Part shown: one piece after another, positions 17,199 through 24,873 of the stretch
Numbering within the stretch: position 1 is the stretch's first letter
How the letters are laid out: each line of letters starts with the position of its first letter
Origin: Saccharothrix sp. NRRL B-16348
GTDB lineage: Bacteria; Actinomycetota; Actinomycetes; Mycobacteriales; Pseudonocardiaceae
Length of the DNA: 64,000 nt
Direction of reading: 5' to 3'
Assembly: GCF_001280085.1 (NCBI RefSeq)
Contig: NZ_LGED01000001.1
Coordinates: forward strand, 248,001-312,000
Notes under the pieces: generated by a model
Told to the model about the DNA's origin: nothing
The model's database searches: none
Seen by the model: only the letters and a program-made list of their open reading frames with translations
Translations under genes and position numbers: made by a program

Positions 17199-17341
17199 AC
17201 GGGCACGCCCGCGCCGCAGGCATTCGGGGGCAGGCGGCCGGGCAGCCGGGGGAAAGGGGGAGCTCGGGTCACCTTCGGGGGGTGGCCCGGGCTCTTCTGC
17301 TTCAGGTTCCGCCACCAGCGTGTGATCGGACGGGAGATGTC

Positions 17342-18250
17342 ATGATCGAAGCGACCGGCCTCACCAAGCACTACGGCAAGACCGTGGCCGTGGACGACCT
17401 GTCGTTCAGCGTGCAGCCGGGCCGGGTCACCGGCTTCCTCGGACCCAACGGCGCGGGCAAGTCCACCACCATGCGGATGATCCTCGGCCTCGACAGCCCC
17501 ACCCGCGGCAAGGTCACCGTGAAGGGCCGGGACTACCGGTCGCTGCACGACCCGCTGCGCGTGGTCGGCGCGCTGCTGGACGCCAAGTGGGTGCACCCCA
17601 ACCGCTCCGCGCGGGCGCACCTGCAGTGGCTGGCCAAGTCCAACCGGATCCCGAGCCGGCGCGTGGACGAGGTGTTGGACATCGTCGGCCTCACCCAGGT
17701 CGCCAAGCGCCGGGCGGGCGGGTTCTCCCTGGGCATGTCCCAGCGCCTCGGCATCGCGGGCGCGCTGCTCGGCGACCCCGAGGTGCTGATGTTCGACGAG
17801 CCGGTCAACGGCCTGGACCCGGAGGGCATCCTCTGGATCCGCCAGTTCATGCACCGGCTCGCCGACGAGGGCCGCACCGTGTTCGTGTCGAGCCACCTGC
17901 TGTCGGAGATGGCCCAGACCGCGCAGGACCTGATCGTGATCGGGCGCGGCAAGCTCATCTCGCAGACGAGCACCGAGCAGTTCATCAAGGACGCCACCGA
18001 GGACACCGTGCGGGTCCGCTCGCCGCAGCTCGACCGGCTGCGCGAACTGCTGGCCGGACGGGCCCGCATCGCGGACGCCGCGGCGTCGGACGGCGCGCTC
18101 GTCGTGCACGGCGTGGAACCGTCGTTCATCGGCGAGTTGGCCGCGGCCAACGGCATCACGTTGCACGAGTTGAGCCCGCAACTCGGTTCCCTCGAGGAGG
18201 CCTTCATGCAACTCACGAAGGAATCCGTGGAATACCACGCGGCCGACTGA
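17342..18250 (+). CDS. ABC transporter ATP-binding protein, second copy
   Basis: 302 aa from ATG 17342, preceded by GGGAGA. Walker A GPNGAGKST, signature FSLGMSQRL, Walker B VLMFDEPVNGLD and the H-loop are intact. It is closely similar to the ATPase at 15510 over the whole length; the accessory C-terminal part has changed most. A 143-base gap separates it from the permease, and no permease follows; the next gene is convergent. It may share the upstream permease as a heteromer or alternative motor, or serve a distant permease. Both ideas are inference. Confidence 0.92.
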   Translation: MIEATGLTKHYGKTVAVDDLSFSVQPGRVTGFLGPNGAGKSTTMRMILGLDSPTRGKVTVKGRDYRSLHDPLRVVGALLDAKWVHPNRSARAHLQWLAKSNRIPSRRVDEVLDIVGLTQVAKRRAGGFSLGMSQRLGIAGALLGDPEVLMFDEPVNGLDPEGILWIRQFMHRLADEGRTVFVSSHLLSEMAQTAQDLIVIGRGKLISQTSTEQFIKDATEDTVRVRSPQLDRLRELLAGRARIADAAASDGALVVHGVEPSFIGELAAANGITLHELSPQLGSLEEAFMQLTKESVEYHAAD

Positions 18251-18300
18251 CCGGTTCTCCCCTCCGGCGCCGGGAAACGATTCGCCGACCGCGCGGCGGG

Positions 18301-19503
18301 TCAGAACCGGTCGTTGCGCCAGAAGTCGTCGGACGGCGGCGGGATTTCGGTGACGACCGGCGCGGGCGCGCGCCGGACCCGACTGCGCCGGGCCAGCAGC
18401 AGGCCCACCGCCGCCACCACGATCCCGACCGCGGTCAACCCGCCGAACGCCACCATCAGCCTGGTGCCGCCGTCCGGGTCGGTCGGCCGCACGGCCAAGG
18501 CCTCGTCCGACGTCGGCGGCGGCGGTTCGGCCGAGGACTCGCGCGGTGGCGGCGCCAGCGGGTTGCGCTCCACCGGCGGCACGTCCGCGGTCAGCGCGGC
18601 GACCGGGTCGACCTGGCCGAACCCGGTGACGTTGTCCCGGCCGGGCGCGAGCAGGTCGGTGGCGGTGGCGATGAGCCGGTTCACCACGTTGCCCGCGTCC
18701 ATCTCGGGGTAGCGGGCGCGCACCAGCGCCGCCGCGCCCGAGACCAGCGCCGTCGCCGCGCTCGTGCCGTCCACCTCGGCGTAGCCGGTGTCCACGACCT
18801 TCACCGGCACGGCGGTGACGATGCGCTGCGCGGGCGCGGCCAGCACGGTCTCCGGACCGGTGTTGGACTCCGGCCACGGCCCGTTGCCCTCGATCGTGCC
18901 GGAGACCGCGATCACGCCCTTGATGTTGGCGGGCGCGCCCACGTGCTCGTCGCCGTCGTTGCCGGTGCCCGCGACCACCACGGCGTCGTTGTCGAACGCG
19001 TAGTTGACCGCCCGCAGCAGGTCGGGGGTGAGCGTCGCGAGCGAGGTCAGGGACAGGTTGATGACCTCGGCGCCGTGGTCGACGGCCCAGGTCACGCCCT
19101 CGGCGACGGACGCGGTGGTGAACTTGTCGCCGTCCGCGCCGACCGAGATCGGCAGGATCATCGCGCCGGGCGCCACGCCGAGCGCGCCGCCGTCCACCGC
19201 CCGCCCGGCGATCAACGTCGCCATCGCGGTGCCGTGGCCGTCGTTGTCCTCGGTGCCGTCCGTGCCGCTCGCGGAGCCGAACCCGGTGCCCGGCAGCAGC
19301 GCGCCCGCGAGGTCCGGGCGGGTGTCGTCGACGCCCGAGTCGACCACCGCGACGACCACCCCGTCACCCCGTGTGGTGGCGTGCGCCGCGGACACCTCCA
19401 AGGCGGTGAGGTGCCACTGCTGCTCCTCGATCGTCTGCGCGCGGGCAACGCCCGGCACGACCACCGCGATCAAGATCGCGGCGACCACCGCTCTCCCCGT
19501 CAC
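18301..19503 (-). CDS. mycP: Mycosin-like membrane-anchored subtilisin protease
   Basis: 400 aa from GTG 19503, with GGGGGA at good spacing (TTG 19506 is too close). Signal peptide 1-22, then the S8 domain with the complete triad: Asp55 (VVDSGVD), His90 (DNDGHGT), Ser248 (DGTSAATALVSG) and oxyanion Asn182 (AGTGNDGD). A Pro-rich linker and one C-terminal membrane helix (about 345-367) with a short basic tail complete the mycosin layout. Mycosins are type VII (ESX) secretion proteases, but no EccB-E, EsxA/B or PE/PPE gene is nearby, so this is an orphan copy; the gene symbol reflects family, not proven ESX function. Confidence 0.85.
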   Translation of the reverse strand: MTGRAVVAAILIAVVVPGVARAQTIEEQQWHLTALEVSAAHATTRGDGVVVAVVDSGVDDTRPDLAGALLPGTGFGSASGTDGTEDNDGHGTAMATLIAGRAVDGGALGVAPGAMILPISVGADGDKFTTASVAEGVTWAVDHGAEVINLSLTSLATLTPDLLRAVNYAFDNDAVVVAGTGNDGDEHVGAPANIKGVIAVSGTIEGNGPWPESNTGPETVLAAPAQRIVTAVPVKVVDTGYAEVDGTSAATALVSGAAALVRARYPEMDAGNVVNRLIATATDLLAPGRDNVTGFGQVDPVAALTADVPPVERNPLAPPPRESSAEPPPPTSDEALAVRPTDPDGGTRLMVAFGGLTAVGIVVAAVGLLLARRSRVRRAPAPVVTEIPPPSDDFWRNDRF

Positions 19504-19732
19504 CAATTCCCCCTGTGTTCGGGATCACAGATATTCCAGGTCAATCATGTTTCACAGTTCTGGATTCCGGCAAGCGGAGTAAGGCGTTCGTTAAGACGTC
19601 GTGAACTCCGGCACAGCCCCATGACAAGCGCTTCTGAACCCGGTCAGATGGAAAGCGCGAATCGTGAGGCAGGCGCCTGCCCGCACGCGAATTCGGATAC
19701 CCCCCGTCAAGGAACCCCCCGGAGGTGAACCC

Positions 19733-20314
19733 GTGACGGTGCTTGATCCGGACCTGAACGCCGACCACTCGGCAACCGGGTCCAATGAGCTGCCACGGCA
19801 ACGCGACCACGCCCTTCGCGTCGAACCGATGTTGGCGTTGGAATGGTCGCACGCGATCGAAGCCGCGGGAGGGGTCGGTGTCGCCGACTCACCCGCACAG
19901 ACGCGTCGAGCCTGGATCCACCGGGCCGACGAACAGCAAGTGCTCGCCCTGTTCCGCGCGGTAGGCCCCGACGCACCCGCACCGTGGTGGCTCAGGGCCC
20001 TCGACCGGGGCCGGATCGCCTCGCGCGCGGCGGCGTTCGCCCTGGAGGACGAGGTGACCCGGCTGCTGGGCAGTCGGCCGGGTTGGGTGTTCGTCCCGTG
20101 GGCGACCGAGGGCGAGGTCGGCTACTGGGAGTTCGTGCCGTCCGAGAGCGGCGTCTACGGCCCCGCCGAGCCGACCACCGTGCAGTTCACCGACCGGCAC
20201 CCCGGTTTCGTCGACCTGCTCCCCGCGCACCGGGGCCCCGGTCAGCGCCAACCCATCGAGTTCACCCCCGCCGAGCTGCGCGAGCAGATCGAGGACCTGG
20301 AGAACATCGCCTAG
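19733..20314 (+). CDS. Conserved-type hypothetical protein next to trmB
   Basis: 193 aa from GTG 19733, selected by GGAGGTGA at 19721-19728. Soluble and acidic, with no signal peptide or membrane helix. Visible features: a helical N-terminal part with WSHAIEAAGG, then RRAWIHRADEQQVLALFRAVG, WWLRALDRGRIASRAAAFALEDEVTRLLG and a C-terminal EFTPAELREQIEDLENI helix. I do not recognise the family. It ends 23 bases before trmB, which has its own promoter-like element inside the gap. Confidence 0.7.
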   Translation: MTVLDPDLNADHSATGSNELPRQRDHALRVEPMLALEWSHAIEAAGGVGVADSPAQTRRAWIHRADEQQVLALFRAVGPDAPAPWWLRALDRGRIASRAAAFALEDEVTRLLGSRPGWVFVPWATEGEVGYWEFVPSESGVYGPAEPTTVQFTDRHPGFVDLLPAHRGPGQRQPIEFTPAELREQIEDLENIA

Positions 20315-20323
20315 CGCACCACC

Positions 20324-20329
20324 TAGGCT
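20324..20329 (+). promoter_or_regulatory. Leaderless -10 element TAGGCT
   Basis: Ends 8 nt before GTG 20338 of trmB. Confidence 0.55.
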
Positions 20330-20337
20330 GTACGCCC

Positions 20338-21048
20338 GTGACGTCCAGCCACCAGCGACCGCCGCACCACCGTTCCGTCGTCAGCTATGTCCAACGCGGC
20401 GAACGGATGACCGTGGGGCAGCAGCGCGCATGGGACCGCCACTGGGAGCGCTTGGGCCACGAGGTCAAGGCGCTCCCGGCCGGTCCCGTGCGCTTCGACG
20501 AGTGGTTCGGGCGCGAGGCGCCCGTCGTGCTGGAGATCGGTTCCGGGATGGGTGAGACCACCTCGCAGCTGGTCGCCGCCGCGCCCGACGTCAACTACGT
20601 GGCCGTCGAGGTCTACAAGCCCGGCCTGGCGCAGCTGCTGCTGCGCGCCGAGGCGCTCGACGTGACCAACCTGCGGGTCCTGCGCGGTGACGCGGTCGAC
20701 CTGCTCACCGAGCACGTGGAGCCCGGCTCGCTCGCCGAGGTGCGGATCTACTTCCCCGACCCGTGGCCGAAGAAGAAGCACCACAAGCGCCGGCTCGTGC
20801 AGCCGGAGTTCGTGCAGCTCGTGGCGTCGCGCCTGCGGCCGGGCGGCACGCTGCACCTGGCGACGGACTGGGAGGAGTACGCCGAGCAGATGCTCCGGGT
20901 GTGCTCGGCCGAGCCGCTGCTGCGCAACCGGTTCGACGGGTGGGCGCCGCGGCCGGAGTGGCGGCCCGTGACGAAGTTCGAGCAGCGGGCGGTCGAGGAG
21001 GACCGGATCAGCCACGACCTGATGTTCGAGCGGGTCGAGCTCACCTGA
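20338..21048 (+). CDS. trmB: tRNA (guanine(46)-N7)-methyltransferase
   Basis: 236 aa from GTG 20338. SAM-binding motif EIGSGMGE (66-73) and the TrmB hallmark YFPDPWPKKKHHKRR (138-152), where the Asp and basic cluster contact the tRNA G46 base and phosphate. Further family motifs: VEVYKPGLAQLL after motif I and LHLATDWEEYAEQM. Length is normal. The enzyme forms m7G46 in the variable loop of many tRNAs, in the cytoplasm. It is a single-gene unit; the preceding hypothetical gene and the following NOS-like gene each have separate start signals. Confidence 0.96.
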   Translation: MTSSHQRPPHHRSVVSYVQRGERMTVGQQRAWDRHWERLGHEVKALPAGPVRFDEWFGREAPVVLEIGSGMGETTSQLVAAAPDVNYVAVEVYKPGLAQLLLRAEALDVTNLRVLRGDAVDLLTEHVEPGSLAEVRIYFPDPWPKKKHHKRRLVQPEFVQLVASRLRPGGTLHLATDWEEYAEQMLRVCSAEPLLRNRFDGWAPRPEWRPVTKFEQRAVEEDRISHDLMFERVELT

Positions 21049-21180
21049 CCGTGGCATGAAGTCACGGTCCTCGGCGACCGATAGCGGCGACTGCGGGTGG
21101 ATTCGTCACCGGATCGGGTGGAGTTTGTCGATCACCCGATGTGCCCCGTCTGGCAGTGACGCGTGACACCGATCCGCAAC

Positions 21181-21186
21181 TACGGT
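21181..21186 (+). promoter_or_regulatory. Leaderless -10 element TACGGT
   Basis: Ends 8 nt before GTG 21195; supports that start over GTG 21141. Confidence 0.5.
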
Positions 21187-21194
21187 TGCCGCCC

Positions 21195-22325
21195 GTGACC
21201 GTAGTTGACAACGAACCGATAACGTTCGACGTGGACGCGGCGGAGGGCTTCCTCCGCATGTTCCACATCGCCCACCCCGAAGCCGGACCCGTCGGACCCC
21301 GCCTCGGCGAGGTGCGCGCCGAGATCGCCGAGACCGGCACCTACCGGCACACCACCCACGAGCTGGCCTACGGCGCGCGGATCGCGCTGCGCGACTCCGG
21401 CTGGTGCACCAGCGGCGTGCCGTGGCGCCGGCTCAAGGTCCGCGACCTGCGCGGCGTCCGCAACGCCGCCGCCGTGGCCGGCGAGTGCGTCGAGCACCTG
21501 CGCCTGGCCACCAACGGCGGCGAGATCCGCCCGCTGGTCACGGTGTTCGCGCCGGACACGCCCACCGCGCCGGGACCGTGCGTCTGGAACGAGCAGCTGA
21601 TCCGGTACGCGGGCCACGGCGACGGCACGGGCGACCTGCGCTACCGCGGGTTCACCGACGCCGTGCGGGGCCTGGGCTGGCAGCCGCCCTCGCCGCCCGG
21701 CCGCTTCGACCTGCTGCCGCTGGTGGTGGAGACCGCGCACGAGGGCGTGCGGCTGTTCACCGTGCCGCCGGACGTGGTGCACGAGGTGGCCCTCGAACAC
21801 CCCGACCTGCCCTGGTTCGGGCAGCTCGGCCTGCGCTGGCACGCGGTGCCCGTGATCAGCAACATGCGGCTGACCATCGGCGGCGTCACCTACCCCGCCG
21901 CGCCGTTCAACTCGTGGTTCGTCGGCTCCGAGATCGGCGCCAGGAGCCTCGCCGACGAGAACGCCTGCGGCGTCGCCCGGTCCGTCGCCGAGGCACTCGG
22001 CCTGGACACGACCACCGAGCGCTCGCTGTGGCGCGACCGCGCGGTGGTCGAGCTGAACCGGGCCGTGCTGCACTCCTTCGACCGCGACGCCGTCACCATC
22101 ACCGACCACCACGCCGAGTCGCGGCACCGGCTGTCGTGGCTGCGCTCGCGGCAACGCCACTCCGGCAACCGGCCCGCGTTCCGACTCGACCCGTCGGCGG
22201 CCCGCCGCGCCCGCGCCGGCGGCCCCGCCCGCTTCGCCCCCGCCCCCGTGGAAACGACCCAGCCGCAGTCACCCGGACGCCTCGCCGAACTGCTCCGCCG
22301 ACGCGTGGCGGGTTTCGGCGACTGA
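21195..22325 (+). CDS. Divergent nitric-oxide-synthase oxygenase-like protein
   Basis: 376 aa. Colinear with bacterial NOS oxygenase: TYRHTTHELAYGARIALRDS, then the heme region with Cys71 and Trp77 at canonical spacing, but the usual RCIGR is WCTSG here. Other kept blocks: ATNGGEIRP, VWNEQLIRYAGH, FDLLPLVVE, PVISNMRLTIGGVTYPAAPFN, and WFVGSEIGARSLAD with the L-arginine-binding Glu246. ELNRAVLHSF and DHHAES follow. After DHHAES the normal tail with D-W-[ST]-W and HRxYD, which stacks the pterin and builds the dimer interface, is missing; it is replaced by an Arg/Pro/Ala-rich tail. Normal NOS activity is therefore doubtful, although heme and arginine sites may persist. No reductase is adjacent; bacterial NOS proteins borrow cellular ones. 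Confidence 0.82.
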   Translation: MTVVDNEPITFDVDAAEGFLRMFHIAHPEAGPVGPRLGEVRAEIAETGTYRHTTHELAYGARIALRDSGWCTSGVPWRRLKVRDLRGVRNAAAVAGECVEHLRLATNGGEIRPLVTVFAPDTPTAPGPCVWNEQLIRYAGHGDGTGDLRYRGFTDAVRGLGWQPPSPPGRFDLLPLVVETAHEGVRLFTVPPDVVHEVALEHPDLPWFGQLGLRWHAVPVISNMRLTIGGVTYPAAPFNSWFVGSEIGARSLADENACGVARSVAEALGLDTTTERSLWRDRAVVELNRAVLHSFDRDAVTITDHHAESRHRLSWLRSRQRHSGNRPAFRLDPSAARRARAGGPARFAPAPVETTQPQSPGRLAELLRRRVAGFGD

Positions 22326-22344
22326 GCCGGGAGAACACCCCGGA

Positions 22345-22443
22345 TCAGCGCTGGGAATCGATCAACACGCCGGCCAACGCCATCAGGACCAGCACCAGCA
22401 GGCCGAGCACCGCGCCCGCCCAAGTAGCGACCACTCCGAACAT
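22345..22443 (-). CDS. 32-aa single-helix membrane protein
   Basis: ATG 22443 to TGA 22345-22347, preceded by a strong Shine-Dalgarno GGGAGGAA at about 6 nt. The product begins MFGVVATWAG, continues with an unbroken hydrophobic helix of about 24 residues and ends LIDSQR. No other gene uses this stretch. It faces the NOS-like gene convergently, with 19 bases between stops. Function unknown; small membrane proteins of this type often modulate larger membrane complexes, but nothing here shows that. Confidence 0.6.
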   Translation of the reverse strand: MFGVVATWAGAVLGLLVLVLMALAGVLIDSQR

Positions 22444-22598
22444 GGTGTTCCTCCCGTTCCCCGACTCACCACTCAAGAGTCACCCCGCGATTCGTCATCC
22501 GACATCGGCCACTGGTGTGGTTGACCAGGCGTTCGGGTCAGCCTTGCGGCTGACGGGCCGCCCGACCGGGGTCGGACGCGCCCTGAGCCGCGACCACC

Positions 22599-22604
22599 TA
22601 CGGT
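22599..22604 (+). promoter_or_regulatory. Leaderless -10 element TACGGT
   Basis: Ends 8 nt before GTG 22613 of the orphan kinase. Confidence 0.5.
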
Positions 22605-22612
22605 GAGGTCCC

Positions 22613-23773
22613 GTGGAGAGCACTCAGCTCGGGTGGCGGTCCCTGCTCCGCCGCCAGTGGCCGCTGGCCTGCGCACTGCTCTTCCTCGTCGGCGGTGAGT
22701 TCCTCGGTGACGTGGGCTGGTGGCACGTCCCCGGCGCGGTCGTGGTGTGCGCGCTGGCCGTGCTCGCGCCCCGGCGCCCGTTCGACGCGGCGCTGACCGC
22801 GGCGACCGCGGTGGTGGCGAGCTCCCTGATGCTGCGGGTGGTGGGCGTCGCGCCCATCTCACCGATGATCGGCGGCCTGGTCGTGGCCGAGGTGGCGGCG
22901 CTGATGGCGATCGTCGCGGTGGTGGTGCGGCACGTGCCGCCGGCGCGGGTGGTGGCCGGGGTGGTGCTGCTCGTCGCGGTGTCGGCGATCGCCGCCGTCG
23001 TGCGGCCGGAGTACCGGTCGCCGTACTGGCCGGACGGCTACAGCGGGCCCGGGTTCTGGCCGCAGACGGTGTTCGGCGGGGTGCTGCTGGCGCTGTCGAT
23101 CGGCACCGGGCTGTACTTCCGCGCCCGCGACCGGGAACGCGCCACCGCCGTGCAGGCCGAGGTCGCCGCGGCGCAGCACGCCGAGCGGATGGCGCTGGCC
23201 CGCGAGCTGCACGACGTGATCGCGCACTACGTGACCGGGATGGTCGTGCACGCGCAGGCGGCGCAGGCCGTGCCGGCGGCGGCGCAGGAGGCGTTGCCGA
23301 TCATCGTGCGCAGCGGCAACGAGGCGTTGACCGAGATGCGCCGCCTGGTGGGCACGCTGCGCGGCACCGAGGCCGACGCGCCCACCGCGTCCAGCGACCT
23401 GGCCGACGACGTGCGGGGCGTGGTGGAGCGGTCCGGCCAGCCCGTGCGGCTGCACGTCGACCTGCCGGTGTCCGTGCCGCCGTCGTTGGGGCGCTCGGTG
23501 CTGCGGTTGGTGCAGGAGTCGCTGACCAACGCGCGCAAGCACGCCGAGGGCGTGTCCTCAGTGGACGTCTCGGTGTCCGTTTCGGACGGTGTGGTGCACG
23601 TGCTGGTGTCCGACGACGGACGGGCGCAGAAGACGGCGCCGGTCGGCGGGTCCGGTGGCTACGGGTTGGTGGGCATGAGGGAACGGGTCGAGCTGCTGGG
23701 CGGCCGGTTCAGCGCGGGCGCGCGGGCGGGCGGCGGTTGGGAAGTGCGCGCCGCCCTGCCCGTGACGCGGTGA
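22613..23773 (+). CDS. Orphan sensor histidine kinase, HisKA_3 type
   Basis: 386 aa from GTG 22613. About five membrane helices (residues 17-165), the last loop carrying an aromatic stretch (YRSPYWPDGYSGPGFW) outside the membrane. HisKA_3 motif ALARELHDVIAHYVTGMVVHAQAA with phospho-acceptor His200; ATP domain with VQESLTNARKHAEG, SDDGRA and GLVGMRERVELLGG. Unlike the kinase at 7701, no response regulator is adjacent: a minus-strand hypothetical gene follows. Its partner must be encoded elsewhere. Confidence 0.9.
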   Translation: MESTQLGWRSLLRRQWPLACALLFLVGGEFLGDVGWWHVPGAVVVCALAVLAPRRPFDAALTAATAVVASSLMLRVVGVAPISPMIGGLVVAEVAALMAIVAVVVRHVPPARVVAGVVLLVAVSAIAAVVRPEYRSPYWPDGYSGPGFWPQTVFGGVLLALSIGTGLYFRARDRERATAVQAEVAAAQHAERMALARELHDVIAHYVTGMVVHAQAAQAVPAAAQEALPIIVRSGNEALTEMRRLVGTLRGTEADAPTASSDLADDVRGVVERSGQPVRLHVDLPVSVPPSLGRSVLRLVQESLTNARKHAEGVSSVDVSVSVSDGVVHVLVSDDGRAQKTAPVGGSGGYGLVGMRERVELLGGRFSAGARAGGGWEVRAALPVTR

Positions 23774-23827
23774 CCCGCCGGGGCCACGCGGGTCCTCCGC
23801 GCCGAACCGGCGCCGCGGCCGCCGCCG

Positions 23828-24700
23828 TCAGCCCGCGGTCGGGTGTGACGCGGGCAGTTCGGCGGGCAGCGGGTAGGTGAAGGACCGTCCCGGGTCCTCC
23901 GCGGCGAGGTGGCGGTCGACGACGGGACGGCGGCGGGGACCGCGGTCCTGGTCGGGGATCGTCGGCCGGTAGTCGCCCAACCACGTGGTCACGTCGCCGG
24001 AGAGCCTCGCGTTCTCCTCGTGCAGCTGACGGACCTGGTGCTCAAGCTCCGCGATCCGCGCCTCCGCGTCGCGGTGCACCCGGACCACCGTCCACAGCAT
24101 CTCGTACGCGCTCGACTCCGTGGCCGACATCGCTTGCCCGTCGGCCGCGGCATCGGCGGTGGTGTCGTCCGCGAGGTCGTCGGGTGCGGCCAGGCCGTGT
24201 TCGCGCGCCCACTCCGGGCCGCCGATCATCGCCGTGGTGATGTTGTCGACCGACGCGTCCAGCCAGCGCGGGCGCGGGTCGTCGGTCTCCACGCCGACGA
24301 CGAGACCGTGCAGGTAGCGGGCGGTCGCCAGCACGTCCGGCGCGAGCGTCGGGTGCACGGCGGCGTGGACCAGGCCGGCGATCCGCTCCCACGGCGGCAC
24401 GCTGTCGGGCCGCGCCTGCACGCCGATCCAGCGCGACACCTCGGCCCGGACCGCGCCGAGCGACCGGCCGTGCGCCCAGTGCCCGGGTGTTCGCGCCGCA
24501 CGCCGGAGCACCCGCCGGTACGCGGTGCTCATCCGACCGTTGTCGTCCACCAAGTGCACCAACAGGAACAGCGCGAGCCATCGGCGCTCCCGGGAGAGGT
24601 CCGGCTCGGAGAAGTCAGCCTCCGATCGCAGGACCGCCGCCGCGGGTTCCCCCCTGCCGCGACGCTCGCCGGGTTGAGCACTTCCACCGTTACGAGCCAC
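23828..24700 (-). CDS. Hypothetical soluble protein with C-terminal coiled coil
   Basis: 290 aa from GTG 24700, chosen because GAAGGAG lies at about 5 nt; GTG 24706 would touch it. An Arg/Gly/Ala-rich N-terminus is followed by a helical domain (about 30-150) with RERRWLALFLLVHLVDDNGRMSTAYRRVLRRAA, VSRWIGVQARPDSVPPWERIAGLVHAA and LATARYLHGLVVG. This recalls the N-terminal helical domain of some actinobacterial XRE-type or transcriptional-accessory proteins, but no clear HTH is visible. Residues about 205-240 form a coiled coil (RIAELEHQVRQLHEENARL). The tail is Pro/Arg-rich. Function unknown. Confidence 0.68.
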   Translation of the reverse strand: MARNGGSAQPGERRGRGEPAAAVLRSEADFSEPDLSRERRWLALFLLVHLVDDNGRMSTAYRRVLRRAARTPGHWAHGRSLGAVRAEVSRWIGVQARPDSVPPWERIAGLVHAAVHPTLAPDVLATARYLHGLVVGVETDDPRPRWLDASVDNITTAMIGGPEWAREHGLAAPDDLADDTTADAAADGQAMSATESSAYEMLWTVVRVHRDAEARIAELEHQVRQLHEENARLSGDVTTWLGDYRPTIPDQDRGPRRRPVVDRHLAAEDPGRSFTYPLPAELPASHPTAG

Positions 24701-24873
24701 TGTCACTCCTTCGCCGGATCAGCGGGACCACCACCTCTCCCAACGTTTCGGAGATTACGTCCATCCGGCGGATCACCACCGCCCCAGATGGTCAAACCCA
24801 CTGTTCGGGTTACGGGGTGACGCGTGCGCCGCCACGTTGTGTGTCGCTCGATCGAGTGCGGCAGGATCGGGGC

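Noticed and set aside
15426..17315. 629-aa minus-strand frame opposite the first ABC ATPase and permease
   Set aside because: The plus strand carries complete Walker motifs and ABC-2 helices; the minus frame is a shadow.
22120..22325. Frameshift as the reason for the missing NOS tail
   Set aside because: Neither alternative frame shows the D-W-x-W or HRxYD motifs before the next stop, so the tail is really absent or replaced.
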